The notes under the pieces: model-generated
Told to the model about the DNA's origin: nothing
The model's database searches: none
The model's input: only the letters and a program-made list of their open reading frames with translations
In this document: one piece after another, positions 1 through 12,093 of the stretch
Layout: the number at the start of each line of letters is the position of its first letter
Position numbering within the stretch: the first letter of the stretch is position 1
Assembly: GCA_004525685.1 (NCBI GenBank)
Contig: SPBW01000003.1
Span: 1 to 38,608 of the forward strand
From: Candidatus Atribacteria bacterium
Lineage (GTDB): Bacteria > Bipolaricaulota > Bipolaricaulia > UBA7950 > UBA9294
Direction of reading: 5' to 3'
DNA length: 38,608 nucleotides
Program-made: the position numbers and the translations under genes

Positions 1-3000
1 GACCTGTATCGCAGAATCATCAACCGCAACAATCGCCTCAAGAAACTAATCGACATGGGAGCGCCTGAAGTGATCCTGCGCAACGAGCGACGCATGCTGC
101 AGGAAGCTGTGGATGCTCTGATTCACAATGAGAAGAAGGAAAGCCCGATCCGAGGGCGCGACAATCGCCCGCTGAAATCGCTCTCAGAGCGCATCCACGG
201 AAAACATGGGCGCTTGAGGCGAAACCTCCTCGGGCGCCGCGTCGACTATTCTGGGCGCGCTGTCATCGTGGTGGATCCCACGCTCAAGCTCCATCAGTGC
301 GGTCTTCCCAAGAAGATGGCACTTGAGCTGTTCAAGCCCTTCATCCTGCACGGTCTGGAGACAACGACCTTCTCGGACTTTGACGAAATCAAGAACAGTG
401 CCATGGCCGGCGAGATGCCTGAGGTATGGGATATTCTCGACAAGTTGATCAAATCTCATCCGGTCTTGCTCAATCGCGCCCCCACTCTGCATCGGCTCTC
501 CATGCAAGCATTCGAGCCTGTGCTGGTGGACGGGGAAGCCATTCATATCCATCCGTTTATCTGCCCTCCCTATAACGCAGATTTTGATGGCGACCAGATG
601 GCAGTACATCTCCCGCTATCAGAGGAGGCGATCCGTGAGGCGCGAGAATTGATGGCGGCACCCAGGAACATCCTTTCTCCCTCCGATGGAGAGCCGATCA
701 CGCTACCGACGCAAGATCCAGTGTATGCCTACTATTACCTTACCGTGGAAGTGAAGGACGGGAAGGGGGCAGGGAAGACGTTCTGCGATATTGAAGAAGC
801 TCGCAAGGCCGAGGAGGCAGATATCATTGCCCTCCACAGCCCGATTCAGATTCGTATCGACGGAAAGCGGATCAAGACGACACTGGGACGAGCCGAGCTG
901 AACCGCATCTTCCCTGAGTCAGTGCGTGACTACGACAAAGTGATGAATCGAAGTGCGATTCGGCGTGTCGTGCGCACGTGCTACCATGAATTCGGCTGGG
1001 AGAAGACGGCTGAAGTCTTAGACGATCTGAAGGATCTGGGATTCAAGTACGCGACTCAGTCTGGATTGACCATCTCGCTGAAGGACTGCTTGATCCCTGA
1101 AGAGAAGGAAGGCATTGTCCGAATCTCGCTGGCAGCGGTCCAACGAATCGAGACGATGCACCGCATGGGCTTGTCCACTGAAGACGAGCGGAAGCAGGCC
1201 GTCATTCGAATCTGGCGACGTACTGTTGATGATGTCGAAGATGCAACCATGGCAAACTTGGCGAGCCATGCATTTAATCCGGTCTACGGAATTGTTATAT
1301 CAGGCGCTCGCGGTGGCCCGGATCAGGTGAAGCAGTTGTGTGGCATGCGCGGTCCCATGGCCGGCCCTTCGGGAGAGATTGTTGAACGTCCCGTCATCTC
1401 CAATTTTAGAGAGGGCTTGGACATGATGGAGTACTTCATCTCTACACATGGCGGACGCAAGGGTGCGGCTGACACGGCACTCAAGACAGCCGATTCGGGA
1501 TACCTCACCCGGCGATTGGTGGACGCATCCTCTGACACCATCACTACCGAATTGGACTGTGGCACGTCGCAGGGAATCGATATCGATCCACTTTGGTTCA
1601 GTAAGACAGAACTGATGGAATCGATCGAAGAGCGGATTTACGGCCGCGTCACAGCTGAACCTGTGGTTGACCCCGCGTCGGGTGAAATCCTGGTTGATGC
1701 GAATCAGTGGGTCTCACAAGAGACGGCAGATCATCTTGGTCGCCTGGACTGTGAGCTATCGATGAGTAAACCGGCAGAGCGTGAGCGGATGATCGGCACC
1801 AAGAATGTGGCTGAGATTCGCGATGCTGAAGCCAAGCGCGTGCTTGTTAAGGCGGACGAATTGCTGACACCGCGGCACATTGATGTGCTCAAAGAAGGCG
1901 GCGTCAAGACAGTTCGAGTGCGCCCTCGCATCGTGATACGGTCGCCCATGACATGTGAAACGTCCAGCGGGATCTGTCAGCTCTGCTATGGCTTTGACAT
2001 GAGTAACCATCAGCCCGTGAGTCTGGGCACAGCTGTTGGTGTGATTGCTGCGCAATCTGTGGGTGAGCCGGGAACGCAGCTGACCATGCGTACGTTCCAC
2101 ACGGGAGGCGTCGCTGGTGATGACATCACTCAGGGACTTCCGCGTGCCGAGGAGTTGTTCGAGGCACGTAAGACCATGAAGAGCGGAGAAGCGGGCATTT
2201 CGCCTCTCGACGGATATGTCACCAACATCACGCCGACGGCAACGGGCGATGATCAAGTGGAAGTCACCGGTGAGATTCGCACTGCGCGTCTGCCCATTTC
2301 CATCCTGAGGGCTGAAGTCGATGAGCAGATCGACGTGAGCGCACTCATTGATCACTCTAGCCCATGCGCTGGTGAGCTTTACGTTCTGAATCTCGATGAT
2401 GGATCCCAAGAGTTGTTCATCACGGATGCGTCGGCAGGAGACCGCAGCTATTCGCTGCCTATTGCCGCTCAACCCAAGGTGAAAGACGGCGATCAGGTAT
2501 CTGAAGGAGACGCGCTCACGGATCGCTTCAATGTGGATGGCATCGTCGCGGACTGCCATGCGGTAGTTCAGATCCCAGAGGGAGAAGACCGAATCGTCGT
2601 CCTGGTAGACGAGAATGGCGTAGAGACGAAGCATGAGATTCCGTTTGGTGCACGCTTGATGGTTGAGGCAGGAGCGAAGGTCAAAGAAGGGGATCATGTT
2701 ACCTCTCGCTCCAAGCCGATATTCATTGCCAGTGAGACAGAGGGAACGGCGCTTGTGCTTTCGGATCGCATTGTCGTTTTCAACCCAGCTGGGAACAGCC
2801 TGCGGATACCGCTTACATCAGATTTGCATGTCGCCAAACCGCATGGAGCGACTGTGAAGGCTGGGGAGAACGTGTTGTCTCTAGAAATCGCTCATCAGGG
2901 AGACGTTGTCGTTACATCAATTACCAAGAAGAAAGGCATCGCGACGATCCTCCTGCAACCCAAGAGTATCGTGAAGATCGACAAGGCCTTGATAGTCAGA

Positions 3001-3744
3001 GTTGGAGACAAGGTTGAGGAGGGAGACCTTCTCACCAAGGGGGTTGTTGCTCCTCACACGTTGCTGGAAACAGCGGGCGTGAACAAGGCGAGACAGTACC
3101 TGCTCAGTGAGATACACAAGGTCTACAAACAGCAGGGCGTGGACATCAACGACAAGCACTTGGAAGTCATCATCCGTCAGATTCTGAACAACGTTAAGAT
3201 CGTTGATCGAGGCGATGCCAGATTCCTGCTTGGCGACTCTGTCACGCTCGAGGAGTTCCGCAAGGAGATTCGCGCGCTAACGCAGTGGAATCAGGAAGCG
3301 GATCGTTTGCGGCGCGATGTACTAGGCGAACCACTTGCTGAAGATGTTGCCTCAGGTGGCCACTTGATCGCTACGAGCGGTGAATTGCTTAGCCAAGAAA
3401 TCCTCGCTCGAGCCAGCAAGGCAGGAATTGAACGGGTGTTTGTGACCCACGGCGAAGAGACAGTAGAAGTATCGTTGCTCGTCAAGAACTACCCTGACGG
3501 TGAGCGCGAGCTGCTTCGAATCTCACGTGCCGCTCTGCAGACCAAGGGATGGCTTTCAGCTGCGTCATTCCAGCGTACGACGAAGGTGCTGTCTGAAGCT
3601 GCTCTACGCGGTGAAGTCGATGAGCTGAGCGGGCTCAAGCCGAGTATCATTGTGGGTAAGAGGATTCCATCGGGGACCGGCTTCAAGATTCCTGTGGTTC
3701 TAGCTGACCTACCGAAGACCGATATCGACGACGGGTCGAGGTAG
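1..3744 (+). CDS. rpoC: DNA-directed RNA polymerase subunit beta' (5' end outside window)
   Basis: Frame is open from base 1 ([40 protein letters not shown]); [12 protein letters not shown] catalytic motif, [27 protein letters not shown]-terminal motif. Confidence 0.98.
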   Translation, partial: DLYRRIINRNNRLKKLIDMGAPEVILRNERRMLQEAVDALIHNEKKESPIRGRDNRPLKSLSERIHGKHGRLRRNLLGRRVDYSGRAVIVVDPTLKLHQCGLPKKMALELFKPFILHGLETTTFSDFDEIKNSAMAGEMPEVWDILDKLIKSHPVLLNRAPTLHRLSMQAFEPVLVDGEAIHIHPFICPPYNADFDGDQMAVHLPLSEEAIREARELMAAPRNILSPSDGEPITLPTQDPVYAYYYLTVEVKDGKGAGKTFCDIEEARKAEEADIIALHSPIQIRIDGKRIKTTLGRAELNRIFPESVRDYDKVMNRSAIRRVVRTCYHEFGWEKTAEVLDDLKDLGFKYATQSGLTISLKDCLIPEEKEGIVRISLAAVQRIETMHRMGLSTEDERKQAVIRIWRRTVDDVEDATMANLASHAFNPVYGIVISGARGGPDQVKQLCGMRGPMAGPSGEIVERPVISNFREGLDMMEYFISTHGGRKGAADTALKTADSGYLTRRLVDASSDTITTELDCGTSQGIDIDPLWFSKTELMESIEERIYGRVTAEPVVDPASGEILVDANQWVSQETADHLGRLDCELSMSKPAERERMIGTKNVAEIRDAEAKRVLVKADELLTPRHIDVLKEGGVKTVRVRPRIVIRSPMTCETSSGICQLCYGFDMSNHQPVSLGTAVGVIAAQSVGEPGTQLTMRTFHTGGVAGDDITQGLPRAEELFEARKTMKSGEAGISPLDGYVTNITPTATGDDQVEVTGEIRTARLPISILRAEVDEQIDVSALIDHSSPCAGELYVLNLDDGSQELFITDASAGDRSYSLPIAAQPKVKDGDQVSEGDALTDRFNVDGIVADCHAVVQIPEGEDRIVVLVDENGVETKHEIPFGARLMVEAGAKVKEGDHVTSRSKPIFIASETEGTALVLSDRIVVFNPAGNSLRIPLTSDLHVAKPHGATVKAGENVLSLEIAHQGDVVVTSITKKKGIATILLQPKSIVKIDKALIVRVGDKVEEGDLLTKGVVAPHTLLETAGVNKARQYLLSEIHKVYKQQGVDINDKHLEVIIRQILNNVKIVDRGDARFLLGDSVTLEEFRKEIRALTQWNQEADRLRRDVLGEPLAEDVASGGHLIATSGELLSQEILARASKAGIERVFVTHGEETVEVSLLVKNYPDGERELLRISRAALQTKGWLSAASFQRTTKVLSEAALRGEVDELSGLKPSIIVGKRIPSGTGFKIPVVLADLPKTDIDDGSR

Positions 3745-3783
3745 AGATCGATTCCGCGACGAGTGATGAAACAGACATGTAGG

Positions 3784-3812
3784 TTGAATGAGGCGTTGCC
3801 AGGTTCTATAAT
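3784..3812 (+). promoter_or_regulatory. Sigma70-type promoter upstream of rpsL (TTGAAT - 17 nt - TATAAT)
   Basis: TTGAAT at 3784-3789, 17-nt spacer, TATAAT at 3807-3812; followed by AGGAG and the rpsL ATG at 3837. Confidence 0.75.
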
Positions 3813-3836
3813 CCGTTTCAATTCTTAGGAGACACT

Positions 3837-4208
3837 ATGCCGACGATTAACCAATTGATCCGTATGGGAAGGAAGCCGAAGCGCAAGAAGAGCAAGGCTC
3901 CTCAACTTGATTCCTGCCCGCAGCGTCGTGGCGTATGTACACGTGTCTATACGCGTACACCCAAGAAGCCGAACTCTGCACTTCGCAAAGTTGCACGTGT
4001 TCGACTCAGCAACGGCAGGGAAGTGTCCGCCTACATCGGTGGTGAAGGGCACAAGCTGCAAGAACACTCGATGGTGCTGGTTCGTGGAGGACGTGTCAAG
4101 GATCTTCCTGGCGTGAGGTATCACATCGTTCGAGGAACTTTGGATTCCGAAGGTGTAAGTGGCCGTCAGCAAGGGCGTTCGAAGTATGGCGCCAAGAAGG
4201 GAAGCTAG
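3837..4208 (+). CDS. rpsL: 30S ribosomal protein S12
   Basis: MPTINQLIR..., [37 protein letters not shown]. Confidence 0.98.
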   Translation: MPTINQLIRMGRKPKRKKSKAPQLDSCPQRRGVCTRVYTRTPKKPNSALRKVARVRLSNGREVSAYIGGEGHKLQEHSMVLVRGGRVKDLPGVRYHIVRGTLDSEGVSGRQQGRSKYGAKKGS

Positions 4209-4214
4209 GAGATC

Positions 4215-4676
4215 TTGATGAAATTACCTGGGCGAAATGTCAGTCCCGATATGAAGTATGGCAGCCAGCTTCTGGCCAAGCTGATTAACTACATCATGCT
4301 TGAGGGAAAGAAGTCGGCAGCGAGGCGAATCGTTTACTCGGCGCTAGAGATTGTCGAGGAGCGGAGTGAGCAAACGGCGCTCGAAGTATTCAATGAGGCA
4401 TTAGCCAACTGCTCTCCGCGACTTGAAGTTCGAACTCGTCGAGTCGGCGGTGCCAACTATCAGGTTCCTTACGAAGTCGCGCAGGATCGTCAGATTGCGC
4501 TTGCTCTAAGATGGCTCGTAGCTGCCGCGAGAGCGCGCGGCGACAAGACCATGGCTGGGAAACTTGCCGCTGAGATCCTTGACGCGTCACGCAAGGAAGG
4601 CAAAGCATACAACAAGCGCCTCGATGCACATCGCATGGCTGAAGCAAACAAGGCATTCGCGCACTATCGCTGGTAA
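4215..4676 (+). CDS. rpsG: 30S ribosomal protein S7
   Basis: S7 motifs [13 protein letters not shown](L)[27 protein letters not shown]; position after rpsL. Confidence 0.97.
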   Translation: MMKLPGRNVSPDMKYGSQLLAKLINYIMLEGKKSAARRIVYSALEIVEERSEQTALEVFNEALANCSPRLEVRTRRVGGANYQVPYEVAQDRQIALALRWLVAAARARGDKTMAGKLAAEILDASRKEGKAYNKRLDAHRMAEANKAFAHYRW

Positions 4677-4749
4677 TTGACGCCAGCAGCGAGTTCTTGG
4701 TCTTTCCCTTCTCTGTCGAGATTGGGCTTTGCGTGGAGGAGAGAATGAC

Positions 4750-6819
4750 ATGGATGCTCCAGTTCGTCTAGACAGGATTCGAAACATCGGTATCATGGCG
4801 CATATCGATGCGGGGAAGACCACGACGACGGAGCGGATCCTCTTCTACACCGGCGAGATCCACAAGATGGGAGAGGTTCATGAGGGCGACACCGAAATGG
4901 ACTGGATGGTCCAGGAGCGAGAGCGCGGCATCACGATCACATCTGCGGCCACAACCTGCTCCTGGCAAGACTATCGCATTAACATCATCGACACGCCCGG
5001 ACACGTTGACTTCACAGCAGAAGTAGAACGCTCGTTGCGGGTGCTGGATGGCGGCGTGGTCGTCTTCTCTGGCGTGGAAATGGTCGAATCGCAATCCGAG
5101 ACCGTATGGCGACAAGCCGACCGCTACCACATTCCACGCATCGCCTTCGTCAATAAGCTCGACCGGGTCGAGTCGAACTACGTAGGCACAGTGGAGATGA
5201 TTGAAGAGCGTCTCGGAGTGTGCGCGGTTCCGCTCATCCTTCCTCTACGCAATGAGGATCGCAGGCCCGAAGGGCTCGTCGATCTGATCGAACGTACGTA
5301 CTTGGTCTGGGACGCAGAATCTCTTGGAGCTGACTACGAGAAGCGGGACATTCCACCCGAGATTCGTAACGAGGCAGAGCGCTTGCGCGACATGGCGATC
5401 GAGCGCGTTGCGAACATTGATGATCGTGTGATGGAACTCTTCCTTGCGGATGAAGAGATTCCCGCAAGTCTGTTCCACGAGGCGCTCCGCAAGGGATGCA
5501 TCGAGCATGGCATGATCCCCGTTGTGGGCGGATCGGCGTTCCAGAACCAGGGCATTCAGCTCCTGTTGGACGCAGTAATCCGATATCTGCCTTCCCCTCT
5601 TGACGTTCCTGCCATTCAGGGCATTGACTCCGACGAGTTGCGTCACGCTGATCCTGACGAACCCTTCTCAGCGCTCGCCTTCAAAGTCGTTGCCGACCGC
5701 TATGCAGGACGACTGGTGTTCATTCGAGTGTATTCGGGATGCTTGGATGCGGGTGGACATACGCTGGATGTGTCATCTGGAAAAGGGATGCGCATCTCCA
5801 AGATCTTCCGCATGCACGCCAATCAACGCATTCCCCTTATGCAGGCAACGGCTGGGGATATTGTAGCGATTGTTGGATCCCAAGATATCGCCACAGGTGA
5901 TACGCTAGCCAGTAAAGACGCTCCGATTCTTCTCGAGAAGATCGACTTCCCAGATCCCGTTGTCTTCATTGCCGTAGAGCCGCGCACGGAGGCCGAATTC
6001 GATGATCTGCTCTCTGCGTTGACCACGCTGGCGATCGAAGACCCCACGTTCCATGTGCGCACGGATGAGCTTACCAACCAGACCATTCTGGCCGGAATGG
6101 GCGAGTTGCACCTTGAGGTGCTTGTGCGGAGACTTCGCGACGAATTCAACATGACGGTTCACGTGGGACGGCCGCAGGTGGCCTATCGGGAGACACTCGC
6201 TGCGCCTGTAGAAGTAGAGGAGCGGTTTGAGAAGCAAGCCGGCGGCAAGGGCCAGTTCGCTCATGTGCGAATAAAGCTAGAGCCACTCCAGCGTGGCGAT
6301 GGATTTACATTCGCCTACTGCGCCCCCACGGAGGAGATCCCCAAAGAGTACAGAAGCCCCATAGAAAGCGCACTTCGTGCTACATTGACAAATGGGCCTA
6401 TTGCCGGTTATCCTCTGGCCGATATTGGAGCCACCGTAATCGGTGGGTCTTTTCATCCAGTTGACTCGTCTGAACTGGCGTTTCGAGCAGCAACAGCAGG
6501 AGCGTTGCACCGAGCGTACAGGGAGGGTGTGTTTGAGCTTCTAGAGCCAATCATGGAAGGCGAAGTGATCACACCAGCGGATTACCTGGGTGAGGTGATG
6601 GAGGACTTGGCTCGCAGGCGAGGGGAAATCCGGGAACTACAGCAACGCGAGACCGTGCAGATACTACGCGTGTCGGTTCCGTTGGCTGAGACATTCGGAT
6701 ATGCCACACGGCTGCGTTCTTTAACCCAAGGGAGGGCGACGTACTCATTGCGCGTTGAGCGCTATGATATCGTTCCCCAAGGTTTGAAAGAAAAGATCAT
6801 TCGAAGCAGAGGATATTGA
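4750..6819 (+). CDS. fusA: Elongation factor G
   Basis: [55 protein letters not shown]. Start [12 protein letters not shown] preferred over the upstream in-frame ATG at 4729 because a GGAGGAGAG Shine-Dalgarno precedes it. Confidence 0.97.
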   Translation: MDAPVRLDRIRNIGIMAHIDAGKTTTTERILFYTGEIHKMGEVHEGDTEMDWMVQERERGITITSAATTCSWQDYRINIIDTPGHVDFTAEVERSLRVLDGGVVVFSGVEMVESQSETVWRQADRYHIPRIAFVNKLDRVESNYVGTVEMIEERLGVCAVPLILPLRNEDRRPEGLVDLIERTYLVWDAESLGADYEKRDIPPEIRNEAERLRDMAIERVANIDDRVMELFLADEEIPASLFHEALRKGCIEHGMIPVVGGSAFQNQGIQLLLDAVIRYLPSPLDVPAIQGIDSDELRHADPDEPFSALAFKVVADRYAGRLVFIRVYSGCLDAGGHTLDVSSGKGMRISKIFRMHANQRIPLMQATAGDIVAIVGSQDIATGDTLASKDAPILLEKIDFPDPVVFIAVEPRTEAEFDDLLSALTTLAIEDPTFHVRTDELTNQTILAGMGELHLEVLVRRLRDEFNMTVHVGRPQVAYRETLAAPVEVEERFEKQAGGKGQFAHVRIKLEPLQRGDGFTFAYCAPTEEIPKEYRSPIESALRATLTNGPIAGYPLADIGATVIGGSFHPVDSSELAFRAATAGALHRAYREGVFELLEPIMEGEVITPADYLGEVMEDLARRRGEIRELQQRETVQILRVSVPLAETFGYATRLRSLTQGRATYSLRVERYDIVPQGLKEKIIRSRGY

Positions 6820-6820
6820 A

Positions 6821-7129
6821 ATGGCAAGAGAGAAAATTCGAATCAAGCTGCGGGGATACGACCACGAACTCGTTGACAGTTCGATCCGCAAAATCGTTGA
6901 ATCGGCCAAAGAAACACGCGCCAAAATCTCCGGCCCCATTCCTCTGCCCACTCAGAGGCGAATCTACACGGTGCTGAGATCGCCACATGTTGACAAGCGG
7001 TCGATGGAACACTTCGAACGGCGGATCCATACGCGTCTTCTGGACATCAAAGAGCCGACCTCGGAGACCATTAATTCCTTGATGGATATCGAACTGCCAA
7101 CAGGCATCGATATCGAGATCAAACTGTAG
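6821..7129 (+). CDS. rpsJ: 30S ribosomal protein S10
   Basis: [52 protein letters not shown]. Confidence 0.98.
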   Translation: MAREKIRIKLRGYDHELVDSSIRKIVESAKETRAKISGPIPLPTQRRIYTVLRSPHVDKRSMEHFERRIHTRLLDIKEPTSETINSLMDIELPTGIDIEIKL

Positions 7130-7146
7130 ACGGAGGTTGGCAGATC

Positions 7147-7770
7147 ATGGCTCGCGGAATACTTGGACGAAAGATCGGCATGACCCAGCTCTTCGTCGAT
7201 GACCGGGCAATTGGTGTTACGGTGATCGAAACGGCTCCATGCACGATCGTCCAGATCAAGACGATTGAATCCGACGGATACAACGCACTGCAGCTCGGAT
7301 ACGGCGAAATCAAGGAGTCGAGAGTGACGCGGCCGATTGCTGGACACTTCAGCAAAGCGGGGGTAACGCCGCAGCGGCACCTCTTCGAAATCCGTATCGA
7401 CAATCCGGAAGACTACACCGTTGGCGAGACACTGAGCGTGGATCTGTTCGAAGAAGGCGATAAAGTTGACATCGCAGGCACGTCGAAGGGACACGGTTTC
7501 CAGGGTGTTGTCAAGCGATGGAATTTTGCAGGCGGACCTGCGTCACACGGGTCCCATTTTCATAGACGTCCAGGTTCCGTAGGTAACTGCGTGAGGCCAG
7601 GACGTGTCATCAAAGGAAAGAAGCTCCCCGGCCAGATGGGATCACGCCGTGCGACCGTGCGAGCTCTTCAAGTCCTTCGAGTCGATCCGGAACGGAACCT
7701 GTTGATCGTCAAGGGCTCCACGCCGGGCTCGCGAGGGGCCATTCTTGAATTGGGGAAACGTCATGGCTGA
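7147..7770 (+). CDS. rplC: 50S ribosomal protein L3
   Basis: [50 protein letters not shown]. Confidence 0.97.
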   Translation: MARGILGRKIGMTQLFVDDRAIGVTVIETAPCTIVQIKTIESDGYNALQLGYGEIKESRVTRPIAGHFSKAGVTPQRHLFEIRIDNPEDYTVGETLSVDLFEEGDKVDIAGTSKGHGFQGVVKRWNFAGGPASHGSHFHRRPGSVGNCVRPGRVIKGKKLPGQMGSRRATVRALQVLRVDPERNLLIVKGSTPGSRGAILELGKRHG

Positions 7771-8392
7771 AGCGAAACTTTACTCATTTACTGGAGCGAA
7801 CGATCCGCAACCGACGTCACTTGACGATCGACTGTTCGCAGCCCACGTGAACAAGGACCTGCTGTATCGTGTGGTGCGAATGCAGCTAGGCAACCGCCGT
7901 CAGGGCACACATTCGACAAAGACTCGCGGCGAAGTCAGTGGTGGCGGAAAGAAGCCATGGCGACAGAAGGGAACAGGGCGCGCTCGAGCTGGATCTCGTC
8001 GTTCGCCAATCTGGGTCGGCGGGGGAACGATTTTTGGCCCCAAACCCCGATCCTACGAATCCAAACTCACCAAGAAGATGAAACGAGGCGCGCTTGCTGC
8101 TGCGTTGTCTGATCGCGCTGAATCCGGGAATCTGGCACTCATCGACCACATCCAGTTTGACACGCCCAAGACCAAGTCAGCTGTTGCGCTACTGAATCGC
8201 ATGGAGTTATCAGGCAAGACCCTGGTTGTCGTCGCAACGGCTGAGTACGATCGGGCTGTCAAGAAATCGTTTACCAACCTCCCTACGGCGAAATGCATCG
8301 CTTGCGGGGGCGTTAACGTCTATGACATCCTTCGTCACGATCATCTGTTGATGACAGCGAAGGCTGTAGAAGAACTGACGGAGAGGTTTTAG
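7763..8392 (+). CDS. rplD: 50S ribosomal protein L4
   Basis: [43 protein letters not shown]; start MAEAKL overlaps the rplC end. Confidence 0.97.
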   Translation: MAEAKLYSFTGANDPQPTSLDDRLFAAHVNKDLLYRVVRMQLGNRRQGTHSTKTRGEVSGGGKKPWRQKGTGRARAGSRRSPIWVGGGTIFGPKPRSYESKLTKKMKRGALAAALSDRAESGNLALIDHIQFDTPKTKSAVALLNRMELSGKTLVVVATAEYDRAVKKSFTNLPTAKCIACGGVNVYDILRHDHLLMTAKAVEELTERF

Positions 8393-8394
8393 CC

Positions 8395-8694
8395 ATGGCA
8401 AGGTTTGATCATCACGAGGATGTTCTGCTCGCTCCCATTCTTACTGAAGAGACGTGGCAGAGGATGGAAGAGCGGAAGTACTCGTTCCGTGTGGCTCTCG
8501 GTGCGAACAAGATTCAGATTCGCAAGGCCGTCGAGCACCTATTTGACGTGAAAGTTGAAAAGGTCTGGACAGCCAATCGAAAAGGCAAACCGCGACGAGA
8601 ACGTCTCAGTCAGCTACATGGAAAGACACCGCGCTGGCGAAAAGCAATCGTTCGGTTGGCTCCTGGCAATCGAATTGACATTATGGGAGGCTAG
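8395..8694 (+). CDS. rplW: 50S ribosomal protein L23
   Basis: L23 features (LAPILTEETW, YSFRVALGANKIQIRKAVEHLFDVKVEKVWT) and operon position. Confidence 0.95.
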   Translation: MARFDHHEDVLLAPILTEETWQRMEERKYSFRVALGANKIQIRKAVEHLFDVKVEKVWTANRKGKPRRERLSQLHGKTPRWRKAIVRLAPGNRIDIMGG

Positions 8695-8697
8695 GAC

Positions 8698-9534
8698 ATG
8701 ACGCTGAAACGATATAATCCAACGTCCCCGGGGCGTCGCCATGCAGAGCTTCCTGACTTTTCAGAGCTGTGCAAAGTAGCTCCTGAGAAGAGTCTGCTCC
8801 AGCCGATTATCAAGACGGGCGGACGCAATAGCCAAGGCAGAATCACGTCGCGCTTCCGTGGCGGTGGGCATAAGCGTCGCTATCGAATGATCGACTTTAC
8901 GCGTGGGAAGGACGGCATCCCTGCTCGCGTTGCTACGCGTGAATACGATCCCAATCGATCGGCATGGATCACTCTCTTGAACTATGTCGATGGTGAGAAG
9001 CGATACATTGTCGCCCCAGTGGAACTGGAATTGGGCTCCATGGTTGAGTCCGGCGAGAACGCAGAAGTTCGCGTCGGAAATTCGATGCCTCTTGCGAGAA
9101 TTCCATTGGGAGCGATTGTTCACAACCTAGAATTCTCGCCCGGCAGTGGCGGGAAGATTGCCCGATCTGCCGGAACCTCGGCCAAACTCATTGGAAAAGA
9201 AGGGAAACGAGCACACATCCGACTCCCTTCGGGCGAAGTGCGCATCTTCAGCACGGCATGCCGCGCGACCATTGGCGAGGTCTCCAATCCCGATCATAAG
9301 AATATTAAGCACGGAAAAGCCGGACGAGTGAGGCACCTGGGTCGCAAGCCGCATGTTCGTGGTGTGGCTATGAACCCGGTCGATCACCCGCATGGCGGCG
9401 GTGAAGGACGAGCTCGTATCGGGCGTCCGCAAGTCTCGCCTACTGGTGTGTTGGCTAAGGGCGGACGTACGCGACAGAAGCGGAAGAAGAGCACGGCTTT
9501 GATCGTTCGACGGGCCGGCAAGGGTCGACGGTAA
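8698..9534 (+). CDS. rplB: 50S ribosomal protein L2
   Basis: [49 protein letters not shown]. Confidence 0.98.
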   Translation: MTLKRYNPTSPGRRHAELPDFSELCKVAPEKSLLQPIIKTGGRNSQGRITSRFRGGGHKRRYRMIDFTRGKDGIPARVATREYDPNRSAWITLLNYVDGEKRYIVAPVELELGSMVESGENAEVRVGNSMPLARIPLGAIVHNLEFSPGSGGKIARSAGTSAKLIGKEGKRAHIRLPSGEVRIFSTACRATIGEVSNPDHKNIKHGKAGRVRHLGRKPHVRGVAMNPVDHPHGGGEGRARIGRPQVSPTGVLAKGGRTRQKRKKSTALIVRRAGKGRR

Positions 9535-9543
9535 GGAGACAGT

Positions 9544-9828
9544 ATGCCCAGATCGACAAGTAAAGGACCGTTTGTCAAGGACAGCCTTCTGAAGAAGGTT
9601 TACCGCGCGAAGCGTGGGGATCTTGATGAGATCATCACGTGGTCACGCTCTTCGATGATCATCCCTGACATGGTGGGACTGACAATCAAGGTTCACAACG
9701 GGAAGCTGCACATGCCCGTCTCTGTTGTTGAGAACATGGTAGGACACAAGCTGGGCGAGTTCGCCCCAACGCGAACGTTCCGTGGCCATGGTGGAATGAA
9801 GAAAAAGAGGGCTGCGGGCCTGACGTAG
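9544..9828 (+). CDS. rpsS: 30S ribosomal protein S19
   Basis: [57 protein letters not shown]. Confidence 0.98.
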   Translation: MPRSTSKGPFVKDSLLKKVYRAKRGDLDEIITWSRSSMIIPDMVGLTIKVHNGKLHMPVSVVENMVGHKLGEFAPTRTFRGHGGMKKKRAAGLT

Positions 9829-9840
9829 GGAGAGCGAATC

Positions 9841-10182
9841 ATGGAAGCACGAGCTGTTGCCAAGTACGTACGCATGTCTACGCGTAAAGCGCGATTGGTG
9901 ATTGATGCCATTCGTGGAAAGAACGTCAATGACGCCTTGCGTATTGTGCGGCTTTCTAGCAAAAAGGCGGCACTACCTATTCGAAAGACGTTGGAGTCAG
10001 CCATAGCCAACGCCGAAAACAACTTCGATATCGACGTAGACGAGCTGTATGTAGTCAAGGCAACCGCAGATATGGGAAGGTCGCTTCGGCGACTACGCCC
10101 GCGTGCGTATGGCCGGGCAGATATCATCCGCCGTCCGACGAGTCACATTACCATCGTCGTGGGCGATAGGGAGAGTGAATAA
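9841..10182 (+). CDS. rplV: 50S ribosomal protein L22
   Basis: AKYVRMSTRKARLVIDAIRGKNV, LRRLRPRAYGRADIIRRPTSHITIVV. Confidence 0.97.
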   Translation: MEARAVAKYVRMSTRKARLVIDAIRGKNVNDALRIVRLSSKKAALPIRKTLESAIANAENNFDIDVDELYVVKATADMGRSLRRLRPRAYGRADIIRRPTSHITIVVGDRESE

Positions 10183-10835
10183 TGGGCCAGAAGATCCATC
10201 CAGTGGGTTTTCGCATAGGGGTCAACCGAAAATGGGTTTCCAATTGGTATAACCCCGCACTGGCCCCGGAGTATATCAATGAAGACAAGCGAATCCGTGA
10301 CATGATCATGGATCAATATCGCCGTGCTTCAGTAGCAGAAATCAATATCGAGCGCTCCAAAGAAGATCGTGTCTCGATCGTGATTCGATCGGCTCGCCCT
10401 GGCATCATCATTGGCCGTGGCGGCTCTGAGATTGAGAAGCTGCAAGCCTCGCTGGAGGGCATGACGGGTAGAACCGTTAAGGTCTCAATTCAAGAGATCG
10501 AACGCCCTGATCTTGAGGCGCGCCTTGTAGCGCAGGATGTGGCCATGCAGATCGAAAGCCGCACTGCGCCTGCACGCGTCATGAAAGAAGCGATGCGCCG
10601 GGTCATGGGCGCTGGTGCAGGTGGCGTGAAGTTCAAGGTCAGCGGTCGATTGGGTGGTACTGATATCGCACGCTCCATTACGATGAAGGAAGGCCGTGTT
10701 CCTCTTCAAACCATTCGAGCAGACATTGATTATGGATTGGTGGAAGCGCACACGAAATACGGAAACATTGGCGTCAAAGTGTGGATCTTCCGCGGTGAGC
10801 ATCCGCGCAAGGGCCAGCGGGAAGAGGTGAACTAG
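10182..10835 (+). CDS. rpsC: 30S ribosomal protein S3
   Basis: MGQKIHPVGFRIGVNRKWVSNWY, KH-like IIIGRGGSEIEKLQ, VKVWIFRGE. Confidence 0.98.
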   Translation: MGQKIHPVGFRIGVNRKWVSNWYNPALAPEYINEDKRIRDMIMDQYRRASVAEINIERSKEDRVSIVIRSARPGIIIGRGGSEIEKLQASLEGMTGRTVKVSIQEIERPDLEARLVAQDVAMQIESRTAPARVMKEAMRRVMGAGAGGVKFKVSGRLGGTDIARSITMKEGRVPLQTIRADIDYGLVEAHTKYGNIGVKVWIFRGEHPRKGQREEVN

Positions 10836-10836
10836 A

Positions 10837-11268
10837 ATGGCACTTCTATTCCCGAAACGAACCAAGCATCGCAAGACCCATCGAGGAAGACGGCGAGGCC
10901 TTGCTTCTCGCGGAGCACAAGTTACTTTTGGTGAGTATGGCATTCAGTCGTTGGACGCTGCGTGGATCACGGGAGCGCAAATTGAGGCATGCCGTACAAC
11001 CATTGCGCGAACGACGCAGCGTGGAGCGCGTGTTTGGATTCGCATCTTCCCTGACAAGCCGATCACAAAGCATCCCGCTGAAGCGCGAATGGGAAAAGGT
11101 AAGGGACCCGTGGACCATTGGGTTGCCGTCGTCCGGCCCGGAACAATCCTGTTTGAGATCTCAGGTCTGGAAGAGAAGCAAGCCAAGCGTGTGCATGAGC
11201 TGGTCAGCCACAAGCTGCCCATTCGAACGAAACTGAAGCAGCGAATTGTTCTTGGAGGAGAGGTATGA
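10837..11268 (+). CDS. rplP: 50S ribosomal protein L16
   Basis: LFPKRTKHRKTHRGRRRGLASRG, VWIRIFPDKPITKHPAEARMGKGKGPVDHWVAVV. Confidence 0.98.
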   Translation: MALLFPKRTKHRKTHRGRRRGLASRGAQVTFGEYGIQSLDAAWITGAQIEACRTTIARTTQRGARVWIRIFPDKPITKHPAEARMGKGKGPVDHWVAVVRPGTILFEISGLEEKQAKRVHELVSHKLPIRTKLKQRIVLGGEV

Positions 11269-11468
11269 AGGCTGTTGAATTGCGTGAGTTGACGCCTGAT
11301 GAGCTTGTGCAGCGGGAGATGGATCTCAAGCGTAAGCTCTTCAATCTGCGATTCCAGCGCGCGTCCGGGGAACTCGACAACAGCGCAGAGCTAACGAAAA
11401 CCCGGAAAGATATAGCACGCTTGATGACGATCATCACGGAGCGTAGGCTGGGGGCGAGCGGCTCATGA
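11265..11468 (+). CDS. rpmC: 50S ribosomal protein L29
   Basis: KAVELRELTPDELVQREMDLKRKLFNLRFQRASGELDN. Confidence 0.96.
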   Translation: MKAVELRELTPDELVQREMDLKRKLFNLRFQRASGELDNSAELTKTRKDIARLMTIITERRLGASGS

Positions 11469-11710
11469 GGAAGACAAAGACGGGGCATGTCGTTAGCGAC
11501 AAGATGACACAGACGATTGTCGTGCGAGTGGAAGAGCGAACGATGCACGCGAAGTATCGCAAACACATCAGCCAACACGTCAAGTTCCATGCGCATGATC
11601 CTTTAGAGTTGGCCGGAATCGGTGACATCGTCAAGATTGAGGAGTGTCGACCGATGAGTCGATTGAAGCGTTGGCGTTTGATTGAAGTTCTTGAGAAAGC
11701 GGAGGGATAG
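11465..11710 (+). CDS. rpsQ: 30S ribosomal protein S17
   Basis: [33 protein letters not shown]; overlaps the rpmC stop by 4 nt. Confidence 0.96.
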   Translation: MRKTKTGHVVSDKMTQTIVVRVEERTMHAKYRKHISQHVKFHAHDPLELAGIGDIVKIEECRPMSRLKRWRLIEVLEKAEG

Positions 11711-11712
11711 CC

Positions 11713-12081
11713 ATGATCCAGATGCAAACCATGCTAAAAGTGGCCGACAACTCCGGCGCCAAGCTTGTTCGCTGTATCAATGTGTTGGGACCATCGAATA
11801 GAGGCGAAGGTGTCATTGGTGACATCGTTGTCGCATCTGTGCGAAAGCGACTTCCCAATAGCGATATCGAGAAGGGTGAGCTCGTGCGCGGCGTGATCGT
11901 GCGCACGCGACGACCCTATCGACGCAAGGACGGCACGTCCGTTCGATTTGATGACAACGCAATCGTATTGATCAACCCGGCAGGCGAGCCCATTGGCACG
12001 CGCGTATTCGGTCCTGTGGCGCGTGAGCTTCGCGACAAGAAGATGATGAGAATCATTTCGCTCGCACCTGAGGTCCTATAG
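11713..12081 (+). CDS. rplN: 50S ribosomal protein L14
   Basis: [55 protein letters not shown]. Confidence 0.98.
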   Translation: MIQMQTMLKVADNSGAKLVRCINVLGPSNRGEGVIGDIVVASVRKRLPNSDIEKGELVRGVIVRTRRPYRRKDGTSVRFDDNAIVLINPAGEPIGTRVFGPVARELRDKKMMRIISLAPEVL

Positions 12082-12093
12082 GAGAGTTCGGTC

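Noticed and set aside
1756-2697. 313-aa minus-strand ORF antisense to rpoC
   Set aside because: Lies fully inside rpoC, whose sense frame has clear conserved motifs; the antisense product has no recognisable domain and reflects codon-bias-driven open antisense frames.
6964-7494. 176-aa minus-strand ORF opposite rpsJ/rplC
   Set aside because: Overlaps two conserved ribosomal genes on the other strand; no own motif or ribosome-binding site of note.
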